A stretch of DNA of 46,045 nt, taken from NCBI GenBank assembly GCA_001002765.1, contig LCMS01000006.1, positions 1-46,045 on the forward strand. Direction: 5' to 3'. Source of the DNA: Candidatus Uhrbacteria bacterium GW2011_GWE2_46_68 (GTDB taxonomy: Bacteria > Patescibacteriota > Patescibacteriia > UBA9934 > GWF2-40-263). The position numbers and the translations under genes are program-made. Under the pieces are notes generated by a model. The model did no database searches, was not told where the DNA came from, and saw only the letters and a list, made by a program, of their open reading frames with translations. Below, piece after piece: positions 9,470-17,191 of this stretch (within the stretch, counting starts at the first letter, position 1; each line of letters starts with the position of its first letter).

Positions 9470-9630
9470 AAAAATAAATTTCTAATGTCTAATATCTAAT
9501 GAAGGAGAGGTCTTAATTTCTAATTTCCAATTACTAATTTCTAATGAAGGAAGGGGATATTTTATTCAGACATGGCCGTAAGGCTCACTCATTGGAAATT
9601 AGGAATTAGAAATTGGAAATTCCTACTATT
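9470..9630. repeat. AT-rich intergenic repeat, copy 1 (aatttctaat/attggaaatt units)
   Basis: Many AATTTCTAATTTCC-type units plus GGCCGTAAGGCTCA; inverted copy at 12853-13013. Confidence 0.7.
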
Positions 9631-10579
9631 CAATAAGCAAAATATGTTCGAGGGCTAAAAGAGGATTGAGTGAGGAAAGCGTTTGCTGACGCATCTCTAC
9701 AATAGCTTCCAAAACGCGCTGCCAATATCCTCGATCTTTTTTAAAAGCGGAATTTTTTGTTCCCTCCATACGCGGGGAACATCCAAGCTGCACCAGTAGC
9801 ATATCACGAAGCACGGTTTCCCAGGTGTGGAGAAGATGGTCGAGCATGTCTTGTCGCTTGAGTTCGTCTTTGGGAAGAAGTTCTTGAACAAGACGCAAAC
9901 GATCGGAAAGATCAGCATCAAAGAGTCTCATGGTCGAAGCAAATGCGGTTTCGATTTGCGCGCGAAAGGCGCTGTCCTCCACCAGTCTGATCGCACGCCC
10001 AGGAGCGCCGCCGGATAAAATGGCAAGTTGTTGTGCCTCCTCAAGATCCAATCCGCGTTTACGAAGCGCTGCGATAATTTCTTCTTTCGGGACACTGTGG
10101 AAACGCAAAATCTGACAACGTGATGCAATGGTTGCGGGAACCGATGCAATGGTTGAGGCGCAAAGAATAAAAAGCGTTTTTCCCGAAGGCTCCTCAAGAG
10201 TTTTCAAAAGCGCATTGGCAGCTCCCGCATGAAGAAGATGCGCTTCCTCGATTAAAATCGTTTTCCATCCACCGCAAAGAGCGGTCATGGAAAGCTGCTC
10301 ACGTAAATCTCGAATTTGCTCGACCGAGATCACTGTTTTGTATTTTCCTGTTTTCACGTCTTGCTCGCGCACTATCTCGATCATGTCAGGATGTGTTCCG
10401 TGTGTCCCTGTTCCTTTTTCAAAAAAGGAGGAAAGGAGGGTGCGCGCAATGGTTGTCTTACCCACATGATCGGGGCCGACGAATAAAAAGGCGTGGGAGA
10501 GGCGGTCATTTTCCTTCATGCGACGCAAAACCTCGCAGGCGCGTTTGTGTCCAATGATTCGATCAAAAGTACCGACCAT
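9626..10579 (-). CDS. holB: DNA polymerase III delta' subunit / AAA+ clamp loader
   Basis: 'IIGHKRACEVLRRMKENDRLSHAFLFVGPDHVGKTTIART' Walker A; 'NALLKTLEEPSGKTLFILCAS'. Confidence 0.9.
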   Translation of the reverse strand: MVGTFDRIIGHKRACEVLRRMKENDRLSHAFLFVGPDHVGKTTIARTLLSSFFEKGTGTHGTHPDMIEIVREQDVKTGKYKTVISVEQIRDLREQLSMTALCGGWKTILIEEAHLLHAGAANALLKTLEEPSGKTLFILCASTIASVPATIASRCQILRFHSVPKEEIIAALRKRGLDLEEAQQLAILSGGAPGRAIRLVEDSAFRAQIETAFASTMRLFDADLSDRLRLVQELLPKDELKRQDMLDHLLHTWETVLRDMLLVQLGCSPRMEGTKNSAFKKDRGYWQRVLEAIVEMRQQTLSSLNPLLALEHILLIE

Positions 10580-10774
10580 AATGGGAATAGTATAACACGT
10601 TACCCGCTGTTTCGAATGATGACATATCGTCTTTTAATACATTCTATGAGTAGGGTTTTCTCTTACATACACGTATCTCGTCTCTCTTTTGTATTTTGTC
10701 CTCTTTCCCCATACTCTCCCCTTTAAAGCTCGGTATCTTTTCGCTTACTTTAGCCAAATAACCATGCAGATGGC

Positions 10775-10803
10775 TTGACAAGAAGGCGAAAACATGATAT
10801 TGT
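10775..10803 (+). promoter_or_regulatory. Sigma70-type promoter for candidate small RNA
   Basis: TTGACA (10775-10780), 17-nt spacer, TATTGT (10798-10803). Confidence 0.55.
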
Positions 10804-10809
10804 GGTTTG

Positions 10810-10953
10810 TTCGAAAATAAAAAAGAAAAGAGTTCCATACAACTTCAAAGGGAGAGAGCCGCAGTCGCCGCGGTTAATCAGGCGACGGTTTAGCCAAGAA
10901 CCGATGATTTTGCGCATCTCCATAGGAAATTCGTAAAATCATCGGTTTTTTAT
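10810..10953 (+). ncRNA. Candidate structured small RNA / leader ending in intrinsic terminator
   Basis: Promoter upstream; mutually exclusive stems GTCGCC/GGCGAC and CCGC/GCGG; 3' hairpin AACCGATGATTTTGCG..CGTAAAATCATCGGTT plus TTTTTT; no convincing ORF. Confidence 0.45.
10899..10952 (+). terminator. Rho-independent terminator
   Basis: 13+-bp stem AACCGATGATTTT/AAAATCATCGGTT followed by T-run. Confidence 0.8.
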
Positions 10954-11191
10954 ACTCCCAAAAACGACCGTTTCAGTCATTCGGAGGAGAGAGTCCCGTC
11001 TTTTTGACTCCAATAGGAGAAGGAAAGCGGCGGTTACCAGATGAAGAAACTCGGCCTTGTGCTGACTTTCTTCACACGCGTGGTAGCCATGGTCCACACC
11101 AGCCTTCGGGCAGGTCAATGGATCCAAACCTCCGGATGTCTGCAACGATCGGTTGCATGTTCCTTCCAAGGGATGCGATGCATGGGCACGC

Positions 11192-11291
11192 GTCCCGGAA
11201 AAATGAGGGAAATCCAATGTCGGTAGGGGCAAACGGCCGTTTGCCCAAATGACCGTTCGCCCCTACCGGATTTCCCCCGATTTTCCGGGAC
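11192..11291. repeat. ~100-bp long imperfect inverted repeat upstream of island gene A
   Basis: GTCCCGGAAAAATGAGGGAAATCC...GGTAGGGGC / GCCCCTACC-GGATTTCCCCCGATTTTCCGGGAC, with inner AAACGGCCGTTT palindrome. Confidence 0.7.
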
Positions 11292-11395
11292 ACCGTGTCC
11301 CGTGTTCAAGCCAAGAAACAAACCCCCCGATCGCGCCGATGCAAGACCCAAGTGGTCATTTGCTCGCGCGCGGTCAAACAACACCGGAGTACATC

Positions 11396-12754
11396 ATGGC
11401 GACCACCGCCCCCCGCGCCACCCGCCGCTATGTCCGCCCCACCTCCCCCACCCGGACCCTCGCGAGCGACCCTGCTTGCGAGCTCAAGTTCGTCGACACG
11501 GCCACCGTGGCCATCGGTGACGAGAACGGCATGGACCTGAGCGAGATGGCCCTCGAGAACCTGGGCATCGTGCCCGAGGTCTTCGAGACCGAGACCGCCC
11601 AGCGCGCCCGCCGCGCCAGCCAGGACATGTTCCTGATGGTCGACGAGCTGTCGGATGAGGATGTCTGTGACTCGAGCTTCTTCTCCTTCAACGAGGAGGA
11701 GCCCGACGGCGACCCCGATCCCGAGACCGACACGGACTGCGATGACACCACCGAGGAGATCAAGTTCGAGGGTACCCCCCCGGACGGCCGCGATGCCCTC
11801 CGCTGCGAGCAGATGGCCCGACAGGCTACCGCCGAGGAGCGCGACCGCAATGGCCGCGCCAAGGCCAAGGCCCACCTGGCCAAGCTCGCCCGCCGCGACG
11901 CCGCCCGCCCCGTCCCCACCCCGGTCGTCGAGTCCGCCCCCGCCCCCGCCGAGCCCACCCGCACCGAGAAGCTCGAGAGCCTCCGCGCCGCCTTCACGGC
12001 CGCGGTCATGTCCAAGAACTTCTCCCTCGCCGACGCCCTCAATGCCCAGATCAAGACCCTCGTGGTCGAGATCGAGGCAGAGAAGGTGCAGACCGAGAAG
12101 ATCGAAGCCAAGGCCCAGGCCGTCGAGGAGGCCAAGCAGGCCGAGAAGAGGATCCCGTTCCTCCGCGGCAAGATCACCGAGCTGCGCACCGCCCTGTTTG
12201 CCCCCGGGAAGGAGATCGGAGAGTTGATCGCGATCTGCTCGGGGATCGCCCGCTACGAGTACGAGCTCAACGAGCTCGAGCTCAAGATCGCCCCGATCCT
12301 GGAGGCCCGCGCCCAGGCCGAGGCCAAGCGCCAGGCCGAGATCGCCAGCCGCCCCGCCCCCGCCGCACAGGCCCCCAAGGTCACCCGCCGCTGCAAGGTG
12401 TGCGGGAAGGAGATCAGCGGAGACGTGATGGTCCCCCACTTCGGTGAGATCGAACGGCGCCGTAGCCTGTCCCTCGACCCCAAGATGACGGTCGAACAGG
12501 TGTACGGTGACCTGTTCTTCCACCAGGAGTGCATGGCCAAGAAGGGTGGCATCCAAGGTCGGGCGTACACGCTCGGCCGTGGAAATGTCAACAAGAACCT
12601 CGAGATCTGGTGTGCCGGTCGCGGCCGCAGAGCAGAGGCAGCGGAGGAGCGCAAGCTCAACCGCGAGAACCCCACCCGCGATCGCGACATGTCCCGTCCC
12701 CCCCGCACCTGGTCCTCGGCCCCCCCGGCCAAGGCCTGGCGCCGCACGGCCTAG
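11396..12754 (+). CDS. Hypothetical acidic/coiled-coil protein with C-terminal zinc-binding motif (island gene A)
   Basis: GC3-rich ORF from MATTAPRATRRYV, CGGAG upstream; CKVCGKE...FFHQECMAKKGG suggests a CxxC/HxxC zinc site. Confidence 0.7.
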   Translation: MATTAPRATRRYVRPTSPTRTLASDPACELKFVDTATVAIGDENGMDLSEMALENLGIVPEVFETETAQRARRASQDMFLMVDELSDEDVCDSSFFSFNEEEPDGDPDPETDTDCDDTTEEIKFEGTPPDGRDALRCEQMARQATAEERDRNGRAKAKAHLAKLARRDAARPVPTPVVESAPAPAEPTRTEKLESLRAAFTAAVMSKNFSLADALNAQIKTLVVEIEAEKVQTEKIEAKAQAVEEAKQAEKRIPFLRGKITELRTALFAPGKEIGELIAICSGIARYEYELNELELKIAPILEARAQAEAKRQAEIASRPAPAAQAPKVTRRCKVCGKEISGDVMVPHFGEIERRRSLSLDPKMTVEQVYGDLFFHQECMAKKGGIQGRAYTLGRGNVNKNLEIWCAGRGRRAEAAEERKLNRENPTRDRDMSRPPRTWSSAPPAKAWRRTA

Positions 12755-12777
12755 CCCCCCGCATCCCCCACGTACGA

Positions 12778-12850
12778 GGGCGACAATGACTTTGGTCAAC
12801 GTCGCCCGCCCCTCCGTATGGACGAACGATCGTTCGCCCCCACGGAGGGG
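12778..12850 (+). repeat. Two-hairpin intergenic module, copy 1
   Basis: GGGCGAC..GTCGCCC hairpin followed by CCCCTCCGT-ATGGAC-GAACGATCGTTC-GCCCCC-ACGGAGGGG hairpin. Confidence 0.75.
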
Positions 12851-12852
12851 AA

Positions 12853-13013
12853 AAAATTTCTAATTCCTAATTTCCAATTTCTAATGATTGAGCCTTACGG
12901 CCATTGGAAATTAGGAATTGTCCGGCAAAGCCGGATCCCGCCATAGGCGGGAGAAATTAGAAATTAAGACCCCCCTTCCTTCATTAGAAATTAGGAATTT
13001 GAAATTAGAAATT
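12853..13013. repeat. AT-rich intergenic repeat, copy 2 (inverted relative to 9470-9630)
   Basis: Shares GAGCCTTACGGCC, AATTAAGACC and CTTCATTAGAAATTAG blocks with the reverse complement of 9470-9630. Confidence 0.7.
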
Positions 13014-13183
13014 TACCCCCCCGACGCGCCTAAAGAGTTGTGCACAAAAATGCCCAGCTCCTCGGGCAGGTCCAGATCTTTGGTCAAAACCGGTTCGAGA
13101 TTGACGTTCCCTAGCGTGTTCCTTCCAACAACGGCGGATCAAAGCCCGCCAATCGCGTCACCAACCCCCCAGGAGAAGAAGCC

Positions 13184-13579
13184 ATGACGACCCAGAACAC
13201 CGCCCCCCGCGTCTTTGACAATCCCCGCTACAGCCGCACCGCCCGAGCTGCCATCGCAAAGTGGCACAGGCAGATCTTCCCCGTGGACGGAATCACAGAA
13301 GATATCTTGGTCGCACGCAAGGACCATGACCAGATCCACTTCTTGTTCACCCTGATCCGCGACGTGCTGGAGCACTACCAGGCCCTCCGCCTGGCCGTGA
13401 TCGACAACAGCAAGATGAGCAGGTCCGAGGCGGTCACCGCCGAGGCCGAGGCCAGGAAGCCCCTCGCGATGTTCCGAGACGAGATGAAGGAGGCGCACCG
13501 CGCCGACTGGCAGACCCGCAAGGACCGCCGCCAGTCCGACCACGAGGCCCCGGCCGCCGCCGAGCGTGCGACCGGCTAG
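13184..13579 (+). CDS. Hypothetical protein (island gene B)
   Basis: 131-aa GC3-rich ORF, RBS AGGAGAAG before ATG; C-terminus resembles genes C and D. Confidence 0.7.
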   Translation: MTTQNTAPRVFDNPRYSRTARAAIAKWHRQIFPVDGITEDILVARKDHDQIHFLFTLIRDVLEHYQALRLAVIDNSKMSRSEAVTAEAEARKPLAMFRDEMKEAHRADWQTRKDRRQSDHEAPAAAERATG

Positions 13580-13646
13580 ACCCCCCCCCCGCAGGCTGGC
13601 CATCCCCCTTCGCTAAAGCTTCGGGGGACAAGCCTGCAACGCACGA

Positions 13647-13719
13647 GGGCGACAATGACTTTTGTCAACGTCGCCCGCCCCTCCGTATGGACGAACAATC
13701 GTTCGCCCCCACGGAAGGG
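13647..13719 (+). repeat. Two-hairpin intergenic module, copy 2
   Basis: GGGCGAC..GTCGCCC then CCCCTCCGTATGGACGAACAATCGTTCGCCCCCACGGAAGGG. Confidence 0.75.
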
Positions 13720-13747
13720 ATTTGCTCCCACCAGCACGGAGGAGACG

Positions 13748-13990
13748 ATGAACCCTTTTATCCAAAGACAATCGGCCTTGCCGGTCATCCAAGGACAAAA
13801 GGATGGCAGTCAAATGAACCGACTAAGCCTCGGCTTACTCTGCTCATACGCCCGACTGCCAAGGACACACATTCTTCGGAATCAATATGTCCAGTTCTTC
13901 TCCGGTCTTGTGGGCACATGCCCATGCTCTTTTCCCAAAACGGACGAGGTTCCCTCGCCCGCCCTTCCAACCCCAAGGAGTACCCCATGA
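13748..13990 (+). CDS. Possible small upstream ORF translationally coupled to gene C
   Basis: ATG preceded by GGAGGAGACG; stop overlaps gene C start (ATGA). Composition is less GC3-biased than neighbours. Confidence 0.3.
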   Translation: MNPFIQRQSALPVIQGQKDGSQMNRLSLGLLCSYARLPRTHILRNQYVQFFSGLVGTCPCSFPKTDEVPSPALPTPRSTP

Positions 13991-14835
13991 CCTCCACCCC
14001 CACCGTGAACCTGGGCGGCATCGCTGCCCTCGCAAACTCTTCCCCCTCCACCGGCCGCCCCCAGCTCTCCGGCCAGGCCCGTCCCCCCTCCCGCCCCTCC
14101 AAGGAGCGCGTGGTGGGCGAGACCCCCTGCTACCGGCGGGAAGATCGTGCTGCCCTGTGGACCTGGATCAGCGACATCCTCGACTGGTGTATCGACCCGA
14201 TCGTGAAGATCTTCGGCGAAGACATGGTCAAGGATGAAGTGTTGTCCATGTGGCACACCGAGATCCACCGCGTGACGACCCTCGTCTTCGACACCCTCTC
14301 GATCGAGTACTTCAAGGCCCAGACCGAGGAGCTCGAGATGCTCCGCCGAGCCGCGATCGACCAGGCCGACCGGCAGATGTGCAACTTCCGGGTCGACATG
14401 ACCGCAGTCGCCGAGTACCGAGAGAATGGCGTCTACGTCAACTCGGTCGATGTTGAGGAGCGAGGCATGAGCCCCCGCGTCCGCCAGGCCCTGGCTCAGT
14501 GGATCGAAGCCTGGGGCCGCAAGATCACGGAGACAACCGCGCAGCAGCTCGTGTCCCGCAATGCGGACCGGCGCGACTTGCAGGTGATGTATCGGTACAT
14601 GGTCAATGTCCTCTGGTTCGCCAGGGTCATGGCCGAGATCAAGCTCCGGCTCGCAATCCGTACCAAGAATGAGGAAGTCCGGCTGCAGGCCCTCGACAAC
14701 CTCGATGGAAAGGGTGACCTGCAGAAGGCCTTGCCCAAATTCAACGAAGGAATGAAGAAGATGCGCGAGCTCGACCGCGCCGAGATGGAAACCCGCGACC
14801 AGGGCCAGGAACGGCCCCGACGCCAGTCGGCCTGA
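13987..14835 (+). CDS. Hypothetical helical protein (island gene C)
   Basis: 282-aa GC3-rich ORF, AAGGAG RBS; N-terminal TVNLGGIAALANSS motif shared with gene D. Confidence 0.75.
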   Translation: MTSTPTVNLGGIAALANSSPSTGRPQLSGQARPPSRPSKERVVGETPCYRREDRAALWTWISDILDWCIDPIVKIFGEDMVKDEVLSMWHTEIHRVTTLVFDTLSIEYFKAQTEELEMLRRAAIDQADRQMCNFRVDMTAVAEYRENGVYVNSVDVEERGMSPRVRQALAQWIEAWGRKITETTAQQLVSRNADRRDLQVMYRYMVNVLWFARVMAEIKLRLAIRTKNEEVRLQALDNLDGKGDLQKALPKFNEGMKKMRELDRAEMETRDQGQERPRRQSA

Positions 14836-14857
14836 TCGTCGGCCCCCCACGTACGTA

Positions 14858-14930
14858 GGGTGAGAATGGTTCAACCCCATCTCGCCCACCCCTCCGTATG
14901 GACGAACAATCGTTCGCCCCCACGGAGGGG
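14858..14930 (+). repeat. Two-hairpin intergenic module, copy 3
   Basis: GGGTGAGA-ATGG..CCA-TCTCGCCC (changed sequence, conserved pairing) then CCCCTCCGTATGGACGAACAATCGTTCGCCCCCACGGAGGGG. Confidence 0.75.
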
Positions 14931-14966
14931 AACATAACCACCCCGCTCAACAAGGAGGACACGGGA

Positions 14967-15479
14967 ATGACAATCCCCCGTGTGAACCTCGATGGTATCA
15001 AGGCGCTTAGCGCCACCTCGTCGGGACATGATCGTCCCGCAGGCGCGGCACAAAAGCCGCAGACCCAAGATCGCCGCCCCCCTCGCGATGTGCACAGGGA
15101 GGCAAAGCCCCGAGGCGATAGCCTTATGGGGCAGTGGCTCGGCAGATTCCTCTTTGAGGTAGATCATCGTCAAACGGGCATGGAAGCCCAGTTTGTGATC
15201 TTCTCCCAAGCGCAACGCATGATGCCTGCTCTCTTTACCGAGAGTATGGAAACCCTGCTTGTTGCCGGAGGAATGAGTAATATGGAGTGGCAAGCTCTGC
15301 ACTTCATGTTGATCAAGATGATGGCCCTTTCGCAAAAGGCCAAGATCAAGATGGCAAGGATGGATATCAAGGATGAAGCCGAATTGGCGGCCGAACTCGA
15401 GCGGATCGAAAAGCCGCTCGTTGATTACCTCGAGCGCCTCAAGACGGCGCACGAACGCGATTTTTCCGAGCGCGAGTAA
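14967..15479 (+). CDS. Hypothetical helical protein (island gene D)
   Basis: RBS AAGGAGG then ATG; N-terminal MTIPRVNLDGIKALSATSS; C-terminal EKPLVDYLERLKTAHERDF resembles gene B. Confidence 0.75.
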   Translation: MTIPRVNLDGIKALSATSSGHDRPAGAAQKPQTQDRRPPRDVHREAKPRGDSLMGQWLGRFLFEVDHRQTGMEAQFVIFSQAQRMMPALFTESMETLLVAGGMSNMEWQALHFMLIKMMALSQKAKIKMARMDIKDEAELAAELERIEKPLVDYLERLKTAHERDFSERE

Positions 15480-15492
15480 AAAATCTCGCGCG

Positions 15493-15531
15493 TTTCCCAA
15501 AGAAGTGAAGTTTTCACTTTTGTGGGAAACG
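15493..15531 (+). terminator. Hairpin after island gene D
   Basis: GTTTCCCA-AAGAAGTGAA-GTTTTCACTTTTG-TGGGAAAC inverted repeat. Confidence 0.5.
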
Positions 15532-15567
15532 TTCCTTCCCTCCCAAAACCCATTCCCAGGAGACACC

Positions 15568-15846
15568 ATGTATCCGCTTCTTTCCCTCTACGCCACTTGG
15601 GCGCAGGACGTGAACCGGTTCCTGGCAAATCCGGGACCGGTCACGTTTGTACAAATGTGCGCCACCACGGCCGGATACGAACTGGCCGTGTGTGTGGTAA
15701 TCGGATTTTGCTGCTCATTGGCCAAGAAAAACTACTGGCCGACCCTGATCCGTTGGTGGCTGAAGTGGGGCCTAGCGCTCCCTTTCACCCTCGTCGGGTA
15801 TACGATCGTCGGTAGCATCTGGCTGATCCGAGCGGCGCGTCGCTAA
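15568..15846 (+). CDS. Small integral membrane protein (island gene E)
   Basis: 92-aa, RBS AGGAG; two predicted TM segments (ELAVCVVIGFCCSLA, LALPFTLVGYTIVGSIWLI). Confidence 0.7.
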   Translation: MYPLLSLYATWAQDVNRFLANPGPVTFVQMCATTAGYELAVCVVIGFCCSLAKKNYWPTLIRWWLKWGLALPFTLVGYTIVGSIWLIRAARR

Positions 15847-15875
15847 CTTGTCCCTCCCCTTGCCACGCAAGAATC

Positions 15876-15932
15876 GGAGGGACCCTGTGGAAAGTTCACC
15901 ACGGTGTGATGAACTTCTCACAGGTACCCTCC
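15876..15932 (+). terminator. Long hairpin downstream of gene E
   Basis: GGAGGGACCCTGTGGAAAGTTCA / TGAACTTCTCACAGGTACCCTCC, ~19 of 23 paired. Confidence 0.5.
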
Positions 15933-16001
15933 TTCGTCCCGCCATCGGCGGGACTTCGGAAGGGTTATTCTCCTCCCCTTCATCCCCACAGTAAGGAGAA
16001 T

Positions 16002-16079
16002 AAAATCCACGTCCTTTGATTCTGTCTTGGAAGTGACCAAATGGTCGCTCTCTAAGGCGGAATCAAGGGACGTGGTTTT
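16002..16079. repeat. 78-nt long hairpin with mainly G-U type irregularities
   Basis: AAAATCCACGTCCTTTGATTCTGTCTT..AGTGACC-AAAT-GGTCGCT..AAGGCGGAATCAAGGGACGTGGTTTT. Confidence 0.65.
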
Positions 16080-16390
16080 GTGTTTAATGGGATTCCACCC
16101 CCTTGCCCCCTCTCCGCTTTTCTTTGGCCTGCAAAGAAAAGTGGAAGAAAAGAAACAGGCCGCCCGCCTGCGCTCGCCAGGCCACCTTTGGCACTGCTCG
16201 CCTTGGCTGCGGAACGTCGCTCGCCTCCTGCGGCTGACAGAAAAAACAAATGGTCAGCCTTGGAGGCTTCGCTCGAACCATCCTCGCCACAACAAGCTAA
16301 GCTTGTTGTCGGCTCGCTTATGCCAAGGTGGCTCTGGCGTGCTCGAAGGGCGGGGAAAAAATAATTTGAAAATGAGTCCTATAAGACCTA

Positions 16391-17188
16391 TCACATGACA
16401 AGCGCATCGTCTTTTCCCATAGTTCTTCCCATAGCACCCTCGGTGCCGCGCCAGGCAAGATCAAACAGAGAATGGATGGCATCGGCAATTTCATTATTTT
16501 CAATGACGACCGAGATGGGATGAAACGAAAACGTGTACAAAAACACATGATTGGCGCGCACCGTAATTTCCGCCTTGATCGGCAGCGCCTCCTTGGGAAG
16601 CACACGAACCTCTCCATGAGAAACTGTGGGAATCTTGGAAAGATCGGGCTTATCCATGAGGAGAATGGCACGATGAGGAATATGAAGGGCGTGCAGGGCG
16701 CACAAATGCTCGGTGCGCGCTTTACTCAAAATGGGATGCGTCTCGGTTTCATGCAGGGGAACAATTTGGACAAACGGCCCTGTAAGTCGCAAAAAAATTT
16801 CCCGCGTGGTCAGCATCCCTTCTTCTCCTTCCAAAAAACGAATCTTTGGTTTTTGTCCTGATTGATTATGAAGCGCACTGAAAATCGGAAGCAACTCACG
16901 CATCATGTGTTCTTGTTCATTCAAGGTTTGTTGTTGCAAACGCAAAAGCGCACATAATCGTTCGGGGTGCTCGGCCGCAAACTCCCCCTTTCTTCCTTTC
17001 GCCACCTTACTGACAAGTCCTCGCTCGATCAGAGAATCAATGAGCCCGTAGGCCGTGGCGCGATTGACGCCCGCACGTTTTGCCAAGGTTTGAACCGGAG
17101 CACTGCCAAGCTCAAGGGCTGCCAAGTACATGGCCGATTCTTTTTGTGAAAACCCCAGACGTAAAAGAGAAGAGTGAAGACGCTCCAT
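16391..17188 (-). CDS. TrmB-family transcriptional regulator
   Basis: N-terminal HTH 'LGFSQKESAMYLAALELGSAPVQTLAKRAGVNRATAYGLIDSLIERGLV'. Confidence 0.85.
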   Translation of the reverse strand: MERLHSSLLRLGFSQKESAMYLAALELGSAPVQTLAKRAGVNRATAYGLIDSLIERGLVSKVAKGRKGEFAAEHPERLCALLRLQQQTLNEQEHMMRELLPIFSALHNQSGQKPKIRFLEGEEGMLTTREIFLRLTGPFVQIVPLHETETHPILSKARTEHLCALHALHIPHRAILLMDKPDLSKIPTVSHGEVRVLPKEALPIKAEITVRANHVFLYTFSFHPISVVIENNEIADAIHSLFDLAWRGTEGAMGRTMGKDDALVM

Positions 17189-17191
17189 ATT

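Noticed and set aside
11041-11226. 61-aa ORF starting MKKLGLVLTFF as a secreted peptide
   Set aside because: No RBS at the right distance and it runs into the long inverted repeat.
11306-12799. 497-aa minus-strand ORF and other long antisense ORFs in 11.3-14.9 kb
   Set aside because: Low-complexity Gly/Leu/Ala-rich translation caused by GC3-rich sense genes; no RBS or family motif.
13882-14889. 335-aa minus-strand ORF antisense to gene C
   Set aside because: Mirror of the GC3-rich sense frame; the sense gene has a clear RBS.
12778-14930. Three repeated modules as a CRISPR array
   Set aside because: Copies are ~0.9-1.2 kb apart and separated by genes, not short spacers; no cas genes.
16080-16364. 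94-aa ORF as a real gene
   Set aside because: Biased low-complexity composition, overlapping ORFs in other frames, no convincing RBS.
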